The notes beneath the pieces are model-generated. The model had not been told where the DNA came from and did no database searches. It worked only from the letters and a program-made list of their open reading frames with translations. Below, in pieces: positions 45,118-52,808 of a stretch of DNA of 64,000 nucleotides. The translations under genes were made by a program, and so were the position numbers. The stretch's first letter is position 1; every line of letters starts with the position of its first letter. Origin of the DNA: Anaerotignum faecicola (GTDB lineage: Bacteria > Bacillota > Clostridia > Lachnospirales > Anaerotignaceae); assembly GCA_024460105.1 (NCBI GenBank), contig JANFXS010000003.1, forward strand, positions 124,001 through 188,000, in the 5' to 3' direction.

Positions 45118-46344
45118 ATGAAAAATGCATTTGAAATTCTTGAAGAAAGAGGATTTATAGAACAGCTCACCCATGAAAACGAAATCAAAGAACTTTTTAA
45201 AAATGAAAAAATAACTTTTTATATAGGATTTGACCCAACGGCAGACAGTTTGCATGTCGGACATTTTTTAACAGTTATGGCCATGGCGCATATGCAGCGC
45301 GCCGGTCACCGTCCTATCTGTCTTATGGGCGGCGGCACAGGAATGATCGGCGACCCTACCGGAAAAACCGATATGCGTAAAATGATGACGACTGAAATAA
45401 TAGATCATAATGTCGCATGTTTTAAAAAGCAACTGTCTCGATTTATTGACTTTAGCGATGATAAAGCAATAATTGTTGACAACGGAGACTGGATCCGTAA
45501 ACTTAATTACATTGATTTTCTTAGGGATATTGGCGTACATTTTTCTGTTAACCGCATGATTAAAGCGGAATGTTTTAAAACAAGAATGGAAAAAGGCCTT
45601 TCTTTCCTTGAATTTAACTATATGCTTATGCAGGCTAACGATTTTTTGGAACTTAACAAAAGATATGGCTGTATTATGCAGCTCGGCGGGAATGACCAAT
45701 GGAGCAATATAATCGAAGGCGTTGACTTGATAAGACGAAAAGAAGGCAGACCGGCTTACGGCATGACATTTAAGCTCCTTACTAACAGCGAAGGCAACAA
45801 AATGGGAAAAACCGAAAAAGGCGCCGTTTGGCTTGACGCCGATAAAACTTCACCATACGAATTCTTCCAATACTGGAGAAATATCGGGGACAAAGACGTT
45901 GAAAAGTGCCTTGCTCTTTTAACGTTCCTTCCTATGGATGAAGTCCGCCGATTAGGAGCGCTTGAAGGAAGCGAAATAAATCATGCTAAAGAAGTGCTTG
46001 CATATGAACTTACAAAGATTGTACACGGCGAAGAAAACGCCGAACAGGCAAAACAGGCGGCACGCGCCCTTTTCAGCGGCGGAGCAGAAGGCGGCTCGAT
46101 ACCTGAAACCGAGATTTCAAAAGCTGATTTTGCAGAAGGAATGGATATACTTTCTATCCTTACAACTGTCGGCCTTTCATCTTCACGGGCTGAGGGCAGA
46201 CGCCTTATACAGCAGGGCGGCTTAAAAATGAACGAAAACAAAGTTGAAAGTTTTGACCTTAAAGTAACCGAAAATGACTTTAAAGACGGTAAGCTAATGC
46301 TTCAAAAAGGTAAAAAAGTATTCCACCAGGTTAAGCTTGTTTAA
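45118..46344 (+). CDS. tyrS: Tyrosyl-tRNA synthetase
   Basis: A 408-residue class I synthetase. HVGH (HIGH motif) is at residues 46-49 and KMGKT (KMSKS motif) at 228-232. The tyrosine pocket appears as [15 protein letters not shown] and [12 protein letters not shown] near 187, and an S4-like RNA-binding tail ([19 protein letters not shown]) is at the C-terminus. The ATG at 45118 has AAAGGGGAAA upstream; an earlier in-frame ATG at 44968 lies in the T-box terminator tail and was rejected. It is controlled by the T-box leader. Confidence 0.97.
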   Translation: MKNAFEILEERGFIEQLTHENEIKELFKNEKITFYIGFDPTADSLHVGHFLTVMAMAHMQRAGHRPICLMGGGTGMIGDPTGKTDMRKMMTTEIIDHNVACFKKQLSRFIDFSDDKAIIVDNGDWIRKLNYIDFLRDIGVHFSVNRMIKAECFKTRMEKGLSFLEFNYMLMQANDFLELNKRYGCIMQLGGNDQWSNIIEGVDLIRRKEGRPAYGMTFKLLTNSEGNKMGKTEKGAVWLDADKTSPYEFFQYWRNIGDKDVEKCLALLTFLPMDEVRRLGALEGSEINHAKEVLAYELTKIVHGEENAEQAKQAARALFSGGAEGGSIPETEISKADFAEGMDILSILTTVGLSSSRAEGRRLIQQGGLKMNENKVESFDLKVTENDFKDGKLMLQKGKKVFHQVKLV

Positions 46345-46364
46345 TCCAACATATATAAAGTTTT

Positions 46365-46397
46365 AAGGCAGGTTTTTATACCTGCCTTATATTTTTT
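46365..46397 (+). terminator. Intrinsic terminator of tyrS
   Basis: AAGGCAGG pairs with CCTGCCTT around an eight-base loop, followed by ATATTTTTTT. Confidence 0.85.
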
Positions 46398-46524
46398 TCT
46401 TGGATTAGCGTATTTAAACAACATCAAACCAAATACGGCGTTAAATGAGATTAAAATATACTTTACCGTATTACAGACAAATCCCATATGAAACTGCTGT
46501 TTTTTCATTCCTAACCGTATAATA

Positions 46525-46558
46525 GAAAAAACACTGCTTAATAAAAAGCAATGTTTTT
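46525..46558 (-). terminator. Intrinsic terminator of the TRAP catabolic operon
   Basis: On the minus strand AAAAACATTGCTT pairs with AAGCAGTGTTTTTT (one mismatch) and is followed by CTATT. It lies 37 bp after the dehydrogenase stop. Confidence 0.75.
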
Positions 46559-46594
46559 CCCAGAGAGTTTTATATTAATATTATTTTAGGGCCT

Positions 46595-47635
46595 TTAAGG
46601 AATCATAACAACACGGCCTGTAGCTGTTTTAACAGCTTCAAAAGCTTTTTCAAAATCTTTAAGCGCATAAGGGCCGCTCATTAACGGGCGTAAATCAAAC
46701 CCGCTTTCAAGCATTTCATTACATTCATCCCATGTTTGGTACATCAAGCGTCCTGTAACTCCGTAAACAGCAGCTTCCCTGTAAATTATATCATTTGTAA
46801 GATCAAGGGATGTATCGCCGCTTGTCAAACCGACCAATACCATGGCGCCCCCTTTCCTTACAAGCTGGAAGCCTGCTTTTATTGCAAATTTATTGCCGGT
46901 ATAGTCAATTACAACGTCGGCTCCCCTGCCGTTTGTTTCTGCTTTCACTATCTCGAGATCCTTTTGTGTTTTGCTGTTTATAACAACGTCGGCTCCGACT
47001 TTTTTAGCCATTTCAAGTTTATCATCAACAACATCAACGGCTATTATTTTTTTTGCGCCTTTAAATTTAGCGCATGCAACAGCCATTAATCCGATTGGGC
47101 CGCATCCGTAAATTACCGTAATTTTATCTTTAACGTCGCCTTTTGAAACGCCGTGCATACCGACTCCCATAGGTTCTAAAAGAGCCCCTATCTCATAATC
47201 GATTTTATCTGCAATTTTATAAGCGCAGTCGGCCGGAAAAGCAATATACTCCGCAAAAGAACCGGCAGTATGTACTCCGATAATTTTCATATTTTCACAG
47301 TTATGGCGATTGTCTGAAAGACACATTGAGCAATGGTTGCAGGGGATATGCGTTTCTCCCGCTACCCTGTCGCCTTTTTTAAATTCTGTTACCTCGCTTC
47401 CGACTTCGACAATATCTCCTGCAAATTCATGTCCGAATACATAGGGAACCGGACACCTTTCCTCAGCATATGCTCCCCATGGATAAATATGTCCACTGTC
47501 TGTTCCACAGATAGCAGTAGCACGAACTTTAACAAGAACATCCCTGGGCCCGCACTGCGGTATCGGAAGATCCTCCCTCCATTCAGCCCCGGGAGCCGGT
47601 TTTGATTTGTATATGCCCTTCATTGTACCTGTCAT
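46595..47635 (-). CDS. Zinc-dependent alcohol dehydrogenase, threonine 3-dehydrogenase-like
   Basis: A 346-residue MDR enzyme. The catalytic zinc ligands lie in AICGTDSGHIYPWG near residue 39 and FGHEFAGDIVEVG near 66. The structural zinc lobe is HIPCNHCSMCLSDNRHNC (four cysteines, near 94-111), and the Rossmann motif GCGPIGLMAVA is near 175. HIYPWG, the GRLMYQTWDE block and FDLRP correspond closely to L-threonine 3-dehydrogenase, but other vicinal hydroxy compounds are possible. The ATG follows GGGGAGATTTTA. It is the last gene of the TRAP operon, so it probably oxidises the imported compound or a product of it. Confidence 0.85.
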   Translation of the reverse strand: MTGTMKGIYKSKPAPGAEWREDLPIPQCGPRDVLVKVRATAICGTDSGHIYPWGAYAEERCPVPYVFGHEFAGDIVEVGSEVTEFKKGDRVAGETHIPCNHCSMCLSDNRHNCENMKIIGVHTAGSFAEYIAFPADCAYKIADKIDYEIGALLEPMGVGMHGVSKGDVKDKITVIYGCGPIGLMAVACAKFKGAKKIIAVDVVDDKLEMAKKVGADVVINSKTQKDLEIVKAETNGRGADVVIDYTGNKFAIKAGFQLVRKGGAMVLVGLTSGDTSLDLTNDIIYREAAVYGVTGRLMYQTWDECNEMLESGFDLRPLMSGPYALKDFEKAFEAVKTATGRVVMIP

Positions 47636-47651
47636 TAAAATCTCCCCTTTA

Positions 47652-47927
47652 TCAAAATAGTTTTTCCATTACTATTGTTTCGCCGCTTGTACGCAATGTT
47701 TCCATTTTAGGCACACATTCAGTATAATGCGAAGTTTTTTTATGTTTTTCAAGAGCTTCCTTACTCTCCCAGCGTTCAAAGAAAATATAGCTGTCATCCT
47801 TTACGCACAATTCATAAGTGATGCATCCTTCTTCTTTAACCGATTCATCTACAAGTTTTTTTGCTGTTGACAAAAACTGCCCTTCTTTATAATACGGTAC
47901 TTTATTGGCTGCAAAAACACAAACCAT
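47652..47927 (-). CDS. ABM-domain protein (putative quinol monooxygenase family)
   Basis: A 91-residue dimeric ferredoxin-like ABM-fold protein (YgiN-like). FLSTAKKLVDESVKEEGCITYEL, SYIFFERWESKEALEKHKKTSHY and the closing FVPKM-like turn (ECVPKM) match the family. Small ABM proteins are often monooxygenases or isomerase helpers in catabolic clusters; the role here is unknown. Its only ribosome binding site is a run of seven G six bases before the ATG. Confidence 0.82.
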   Translation of the reverse strand: MVCVFAANKVPYYKEGQFLSTAKKLVDESVKEEGCITYELCVKDDSYIFFERWESKEALEKHKKTSHYTECVPKMETLRTSGETIVMEKLF

Positions 47928-47933
47928 TTCTAT

Positions 47934-47940
47934 CCCCCCC
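47934..47940 (-). repeat. G7 run acting as ribosome binding site
   Basis: Seven G directly after the dctM stop codon and six bases before the ABM gene start. They are the only purine-rich stretch available for ribosome binding. Confidence 0.6.
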
Positions 47941-49227
47941 TTATTTGGCGCCTAAAAGATTTGGTATCAGCAACGATAAATCCGGAACATATGTAACAAT
48001 AAGAAGCACTATAAGTACAGAAAGTATAATTGCCCCAATATCTTTCATCATATCCTTTATGCCTATCTTTGCAATTCCGCATGCAACATAAAGGTTTACG
48101 CCTACAGGCGGAGTTATAAGACCTATTGCAAGGTTAACGCACATCATAATTCCAAAAGCCGTTATATCATAACCTAAATTCAGTGCAACCGGCAGAAGTA
48201 TCGGCACAAATATGTAAAGAGCCGAAACAGCGTCCATTACGCACCCCGCCGCAAGAAGTATTAAATTGCTTAAAAGAAGAAAAAGTATCAAGTTTCCGTT
48301 TGTTACATCAATAAGCCAATCGCCTATAGTTACTGTAAGCCCGTCTACGGTAACAACCCACGCAAATAATGTCGCGCATATGATAACATACATAACTACG
48401 CCCGTTTGGCTTGCAGAGTTTATAAAAAGCTCGCTCAGGCTCTTAACTTTAATTTTCTTATAAATAAAAATGCCTACAAAAAGCCCATATATGGCAGAAA
48501 CGGCTGCCGCCTCCGTTGGTGTGAAAACTCCGGAATATATGCCTCCCAATATAATAACAGGCATCAAAAGTCCCCAGAATGCGTCTTTAAAAGCATGCCA
48601 TTTTTCAGCGCCGGAAGCTTTCGGCAGTTTTTTGAGGTCTGCTTTTCTTGAAAGTATCATAGAAGCAATTATAAGCGCAATGCCCATTAATATTCCAGGC
48701 ACAACTCCGGCAAGGAACAGCTTGCCTATTGAAGCGCCGGAAATTGAACCGTAAACTATATATGTTACGGAAGGCGGTATAATAACGCCTATCGCTCCGC
48801 CCGCCGACATAAGCGAAGCCGAGTATGTATTTGTATATCCCGCGTTAACCATTGCAGGTATCATAATCATGCCAAGAGCCGCGACAGTTGCGGGCCCGCT
48901 TCCGGATATAGCCGCAAAAAAACAGCAGACAATAACGCATACCATTGCAAGCCCTGTCCTTCTGTGGCCAACCATTGTTTTGGCAAATTCTATAAGTTTT
49001 TCAGATATGCCCGCCTGTTCCATAATATTCCCGGCAATTATAAAAAACGGTATCGCCAACAATGAAAACTTGCTCGATGAAGAAAATACGTTTATTGGTA
49101 TCATCTCCATAGGAAGATCCGCAGCAATAACAGCAATTACGCTTGAAATCCCAAGGGAGATTGCTATTGGTATATTGCATATAAGCAATACCGCAAAAAG
49201 ACCGAATAAAATTCCAGCTACACTCAT
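47941..49227 (-). CDS. dctM: TRAP transporter large permease
   Basis: A 428-residue DctM subunit with about 12 predicted helices; it carries substrate with sodium. Family marks are FSLLAIPFFIIAGNIMEQAGI near residue 53, AISGSGPATVAALGMIMIPAM near 97, GVIIPPSVTYIVYG near 139 and INLAIGLITPPVGVNLYVA-like sequence near 360. Its ATG overlaps the dctQ stop by four bases (ATGA). The ribosome binding site is GGGGAG. Confidence 0.95.
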   Translation of the reverse strand: MSVAGILFGLFAVLLICNIPIAISLGISSVIAVIAADLPMEMIPINVFSSSSKFSLLAIPFFIIAGNIMEQAGISEKLIEFAKTMVGHRRTGLAMVCVIVCCFFAAISGSGPATVAALGMIMIPAMVNAGYTNTYSASLMSAGGAIGVIIPPSVTYIVYGSISGASIGKLFLAGVVPGILMGIALIIASMILSRKADLKKLPKASGAEKWHAFKDAFWGLLMPVIILGGIYSGVFTPTEAAAVSAIYGLFVGIFIYKKIKVKSLSELFINSASQTGVVMYVIICATLFAWVVTVDGLTVTIGDWLIDVTNGNLILFLLLSNLILLAAGCVMDAVSALYIFVPILLPVALNLGYDITAFGIMMCVNLAIGLITPPVGVNLYVACGIAKIGIKDMMKDIGAIILSVLIVLLIVTYVPDLSLLIPNLLGAK

Positions 49228-49718
49228 GCCGTTTTCTCCCCTTTCCCCGCTAATTTAAAAATTTGTTTTTTCAACGTAATTATATATCTGAGTATAAGAA
49301 GCGCCGAACCGACAGGCACTGTCAGCCCGTAAATCCATTCAGGCCACTGCATCGTTGCGGAAACCTGCTTTGACGTATATTCCTGTATAACCATACCAAC
49401 ACCGTAGTACAGAAGCATCATGCAAAAACCCATTGCAAATACGGTTGAAATAATCATGAATAATTCCTGCCCTTTTTTTGGAAGGAAAGATGTAAAAAAA
49501 TCCAATCCGAGATGCGCTTCCTTCCTAATGGCTATAGACGAACCGGCAAGCGAAGCCAATACGAATAATCCTGTTACAATTTCTTCTGTAAATGATAACG
49601 ACATATGAAGGCCGAACCTTGACACAACATTTATGAACGTAAGCACAAGCATAACTGTAAACGTAAATATACAAATATAATTTTCAATACTGTCTATTAT
49701 TTTTTCAAACACTTTCAT
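49224..49718 (-). CDS. dctQ: TRAP transporter small permease
   Basis: A 164-residue, four-helix DctQ subunit. Family sequence includes FINVVSRFGLHMSLSFTEEIVTGLFVLASLAGSSIA-type helices 1-2 and the RKEAHLGLDFF loop near residue 65. It completes the membrane part with DctM. The ATG follows AGGAGGGGCAGTGTAA. Confidence 0.93.
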   Translation of the reverse strand: MKVFEKIIDSIENYICIFTFTVMLVLTFINVVSRFGLHMSLSFTEEIVTGLFVLASLAGSSIAIRKEAHLGLDFFTSFLPKKGQELFMIISTVFAMGFCMMLLYYGVGMVIQEYTSKQVSATMQWPEWIYGLTVPVGSALLILRYIITLKKQIFKLAGKGEKTA

Positions 49719-49744
49719 TTACACTGCCCCTCCTCTTTTTATAC

Positions 49745-49774
49745 GGGGATAGAGGAAAAATTTCCAATATCCCC
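49745..49774 (-). other. Stem-loop between dctP and dctQ
   Basis: GGGGATA and TATCCCC form a hairpin with an inner GGAAA/TTTCC pairing but no T run. Such a structure after a binding-protein gene often stabilises or partly terminates the message so that the binding protein is made in excess; here that is inference. Confidence 0.5.
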
Positions 49775-49790
49775 TTGATAAAATATATTA

Positions 49791-50870
49791 CTATTCAATA
49801 CCAAAGGCTGTACAAGCTTCTTCGCCGTATTTTTCTTTCATCCTCGCATAGTAATCGTCAAGTTCCGATTTAAATACTTCTATCTGTTCCGGGGTAAGTT
49901 CTGTTAACTTATTTTCAGCGTAATCAACAACAAGCTGTTTCTTTTCTTCTTCCGTATCGACAACATTCTGGCATCCAACCTTACATGCCTCCGCAGCGGC
50001 TTCCTGAAGAAGCGCCTTTGTATTGTCATCATATGAATCAAATGTAGCTTTATTAAATACAAGGGCAAACGCTCCGTAACTATAGTTCCATGCAGTCGTA
50101 AATTTCTGAACCTCATAAAATTTGTTTGTTACAATCAAATCAAAACCGTTTTCCTGCCCATCTACAGTGCCCTGTTGTAAAGCTGTAAAAAGTTCTGAAA
50201 AACTCATAGCCACCGGATCGGCGCCAAACTCCTTAAAAAATTCAACAAAAACGTCGCCGCCCGGAACGCGGAGTTTCATATTTTTCAAGTCTTCCGGTTT
50301 CGTTACTTCCTGCTTATTATTTGTAAGCTGCCGGAAGCCGTTATGTATTGCTCCGAGATATTCAATTCCCTGTGCGTTTAAAGCCTTCTTAATATATTCC
50401 CCGCCGGTCCCTTCCAAATTAGCCTGGGCATCCTCATAACTTTCAAAAGTCCATGGAAGGCTTAACGCAAGCAGACTTTCATCAAGAACCGCAAGCACGT
50501 CAACCGGCTCGAAAGCGCAGTCTATGGCTCCCTGCCCAATCATTTCAACACCTTTTGACATGTTTCCTCCCGAAAGCTGATCCGATGGATAAACTGAGAT
50601 TTTTATTTTACCTCCGCTTCTTTCTTCAACAATATCCGAAAAAAGGTTGGCCGTTATAGACGCATTTGATTGATCGCTTACTGTTGTAGACATTTTTATT
50701 TTCAATTCAGGATACTCAATTCCGTCAGCTCCTTCTCCCGACGTTCCCCCGTCTGCAGATGATTCAGCATTTGTCTGCTCGGTTTCAGAGGACGTACCGC
50801 CAACACATCCTGCAAATGAAGACAGAGCCAATACTGTTGTAAGCACAATACCTAAAACTCTTTTTTTCAT
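49791..50870 (-). CDS. dctP: TRAP transporter substrate-binding lipoprotein
   Basis: A 359-residue exported binding protein. The lipoprotein signal peptide ends LSSFAGCVGG with the cysteine at residue 22, followed by a Ser/Glu/Gly-rich linker. The DctP fold shows in LKIKMSTTVSDQSNASITANLFSDIVEERSGG-type sequence, MKLRVPGG near residue 198 (carboxylate-binding arginine) and FTALQQGTVDGQEN near 224. Substrates of such proteins are usually organic or sugar acids. GGAGGATAAATTT precedes the ATG. A weak terminator lies between it and the upstream dehydrogenase gene. Confidence 0.94.
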   Translation of the reverse strand: MKKRVLGIVLTTVLALSSFAGCVGGTSSETEQTNAESSADGGTSGEGADGIEYPELKIKMSTTVSDQSNASITANLFSDIVEERSGGKIKISVYPSDQLSGGNMSKGVEMIGQGAIDCAFEPVDVLAVLDESLLALSLPWTFESYEDAQANLEGTGGEYIKKALNAQGIEYLGAIHNGFRQLTNNKQEVTKPEDLKNMKLRVPGGDVFVEFFKEFGADPVAMSFSELFTALQQGTVDGQENGFDLIVTNKFYEVQKFTTAWNYSYGAFALVFNKATFDSYDDNTKALLQEAAAEACKVGCQNVVDTEEEKKQLVVDYAENKLTELTPEQIEVFKSELDDYYARMKEKYGEEACTAFGIE

Positions 50871-50935
50871 AAATTTATCCTCCTCAAAAATACCTCTCCC
50901 GATTATTTACCCTTATTTGTAAAGAAAACCCATCC

Positions 50936-50965
50936 ATTTGTTAATCAAATTATGCGGATGGGTTT
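50936..50965 (-). terminator. Weak terminator or processing hairpin inside the operon
   Basis: AAACCCATCC pairs with GGATGGGTTT around a 17-base loop; the minus strand continues TTCTTT. It lies between the hydroxyacid dehydrogenase and dctP genes and would reduce, not block, read-through. Confidence 0.55.
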
Positions 50966-51093
50966 CCTATTTAAAAAGGAACATAAACCGTTTGGCTTAA
51001 TCTCCGGCCGCAAATACATGCCAAATCAAATAAGCCGTTTTTAATCTGTTGGGGCAGTTTAAGGTTTAGTTCCTAAATAAAACTTAACTAAAT

Positions 51094-51993
51094 TTACGAA
51101 CGTACCTCTACTCCCGCAAGTTCTTCATAAAGTTTGATAACTGCACAATTGTCCTTTTTGCCAAGGCCTTTAACCTGCGCCGTTTTGAAAAGCTCTGCAA
51201 CAAGATTTGTAGCATATAAAGGAAGGTTCATATTTTTAGCCATCTCAACGGCAAGCTTAACGTCCTTCGTATGTAAGTCTATTGTAAAGCCCGGTTCAAA
51301 ATTTCCTTTAAGTATTTCCGGCATCCTGTTGTCAACAGCCCAACATTTGCCCGACCCGCCCTGAATAACTTTCATAACAATTTCAGGGTTAACTCCGGCT
51401 TTTACGGCAAGCGCAAATGCCTCCGACATGCTTATAAGATTAATGGCGCTCATTAACTGGTTGGCAACCTTAACAACCTGCCCGGCGCCGCATTCGCCGC
51501 AGCGCACTATATTTTTTCCTACAGCTTCAAATATCTCCATTGCGTCGTCAATGTCTTTGTCATCTCCGGCGCACATGATAGTAAGAGTGCCGTTATTTGC
51601 TCCCGACTGCCCGCCGCTTACAGGCCCTTCGACAAATTTAATGCCTTTGGCTTTAAGATCCTTTCCTATTTCCCTTGTTACATCAGGTGAAATAGAACTC
51701 ATGTCAATAAGGAACAATCCTTCCGTTTTGCCTGAAAGCAATCCGTTTTCATCATATATAACAGACTGTACATGAGGTGAATTCGGAAGCATTGTAATAA
51801 CAACGTTTGTATGTTCTGTAACTTCACATGGTTTTGAAACGGCAATCACTTTTGACTGTTCAGGAAGCATTTTGATCCTTTCCTGATTAATATCGCATGC
51901 AACAACTGTATATCCGGCCTTTAAAAGGTTTACAGCCATTCCAAATCCCATTACGCCAAGGCCAATCAAACCTACTTTTTCATATTTAGCCAT
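51094..51993 (-). CDS. 3-hydroxyisobutyrate / tartronate semialdehyde reductase-like dehydrogenase
   Basis: A 299-residue beta-hydroxyacid dehydrogenase. NAD(P) loop GLIGLGVMGFGMA is near residues 8-20, DMSSISPDVTREIG near 116, the substrate motif GPVSGGQSGANNGTL near 141 and the catalytic lysine in GQVVKVANQLM near 192. It matches the GarR/HIBADH group; the exact hydroxyacid cannot be told from sequence. The ATG follows GGGAGGAATTTATA. It is the second gene of the operon, between the PPC protein and the TRAP genes. Confidence 0.9.
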   Translation of the reverse strand: MAKYEKVGLIGLGVMGFGMAVNLLKAGYTVVACDINQERIKMLPEQSKVIAVSKPCEVTEHTNVVITMLPNSPHVQSVIYDENGLLSGKTEGLFLIDMSSISPDVTREIGKDLKAKGIKFVEGPVSGGQSGANNGTLTIMCAGDDKDIDDAMEIFEAVGKNIVRCGECGAGQVVKVANQLMSAINLISMSEAFALAVKAGVNPEIVMKVIQGGSGKCWAVDNRMPEILKGNFEPGFTIDLHTKDVKLAVEMAKNMNLPLYATNLVAELFKTAQVKGLGKKDNCAVIKLYEELAGVEVRS

Positions 51994-52030
51994 TATAAAT
52001 TCCTCCCGGTTCGTGCATAAGCACAGTTAA

Positions 52031-52501
52031 TTATTTTTTAGATACAAAAACCTGAGTCAAATCCGTTTCTTCGTCATAAGCGCGAACCATTTCAACTCCG
52101 TCGGCCTCCTGTATCATAACGTCAACCGTTGTAAGCACAGGGCACTGTCCCTTTACAATATGTCCGCCGAAAACAACTCCGTCTTTATCGCACATTGTAC
52201 CATGGAAATGAAGTTCCGTTTTTCCTGAATTTTGAGTTATGATACCCGTTCCCGAAAGAAATTCAATCGGCCCCTCTTTCTTGATTACATCGCCATATCC
52301 TGCTCCGACTTTTGCATCCATAGGAACAAGGTACATATATCCTGCCGCCGAAAAACTTCCGAAGCAGTTAACCGCACCATATTTAACTCCATTTTCATCA
52401 CAAATTGTTTCAAGTCCCGTTAAAAGATCTGTTCCCGGTAAAATCCTTGCTGCAATTACCTTTCCCGCTGTACCGCATGCATAGCTTACTCTCGTTTCCA
52501 T
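52031..52501 (-). CDS. PPC-domain (DUF296) protein
   Basis: A 156-residue single-domain PPC protein, a trimeric fold found in plant AT-hook proteins and many bacterial stand-alone proteins. Conserved histidines occur in ELHFHGTMCDKDGVVFGGHIVKGQCPV near residues 97-123 and fit a metal site. Its biochemical role is not established. The ATG at 52501 follows AAGGAGG; an in-frame extension upstream to 52570 crosses the predicted promoter. It is the first gene of the TRAP catabolic operon, so it may help process or sense the imported compound. Confidence 0.85.
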   Translation of the reverse strand: METRVSYACGTAGKVIAARILPGTDLLTGLETICDENGVKYGAVNCFGSFSAAGYMYLVPMDAKVGAGYGDVIKKEGPIEFLSGTGIITQNSGKTELHFHGTMCDKDGVVFGGHIVKGQCPVLTTVDVMIQEADGVEMVRAYDEETDLTQVFVSKK

Positions 52502-52555
52502 AAAATAAAACCTCCTTAAAAATTGTTTATTATTTTTTGTTTTGCTTGTAAACAG

Positions 52556-52584
52556 AGTATATATCCACATGTATTTAAATTCAA
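52556..52584 (-). promoter_or_regulatory. Promoter of the TRAP catabolic operon
   Basis: Minus strand: -35 TTGAAT (52579-52584), a 17-bp spacer and -10 TATACT (52556-52561). It looks like a housekeeping-sigma promoter with a weak -35; no sigma-54 GG/GC pair was found. Confidence 0.5.
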
Positions 52585-52647
52585 CATTGTCAATCTCAAA
52601 ATATGTTTAATTTTCGATCATATTATCAATTTTGTTAATTATATATA

Positions 52648-52673
52648 TTTTAACCAACTTTTTTTAGTTAAAA
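52648..52673. promoter_or_regulatory. Inverted repeat, candidate operator
   Basis: TTTTAACCAA and TTAGTTAAAA form arms matching at 9 of 10 positions across a six-base spacer. It is centred about 80 bp upstream of the operon -35 and in front of the divergent regulator gene, as expected for an activator site. Confidence 0.45.
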
Positions 52674-52808
52674 TACACTAAGAAGCCATTTGTATATGAT
52701 TGTTTTTAAAACAATTAATTTTTATATTGTGTTTTATTATTTTTTGATGTACTATAAAAAATAAATAATGCTCTAAATTAAAACAAATAATAATATAGGA
52801 GAACTTTT

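Noticed and set aside
52502-52808. Sigma-54 promoter for the TRAP operon
   Set aside because: No TGGC-N7-TTGC-like -24/-12 pair was found on either strand, which agrees with the missing GAFTGA motif in the regulator.
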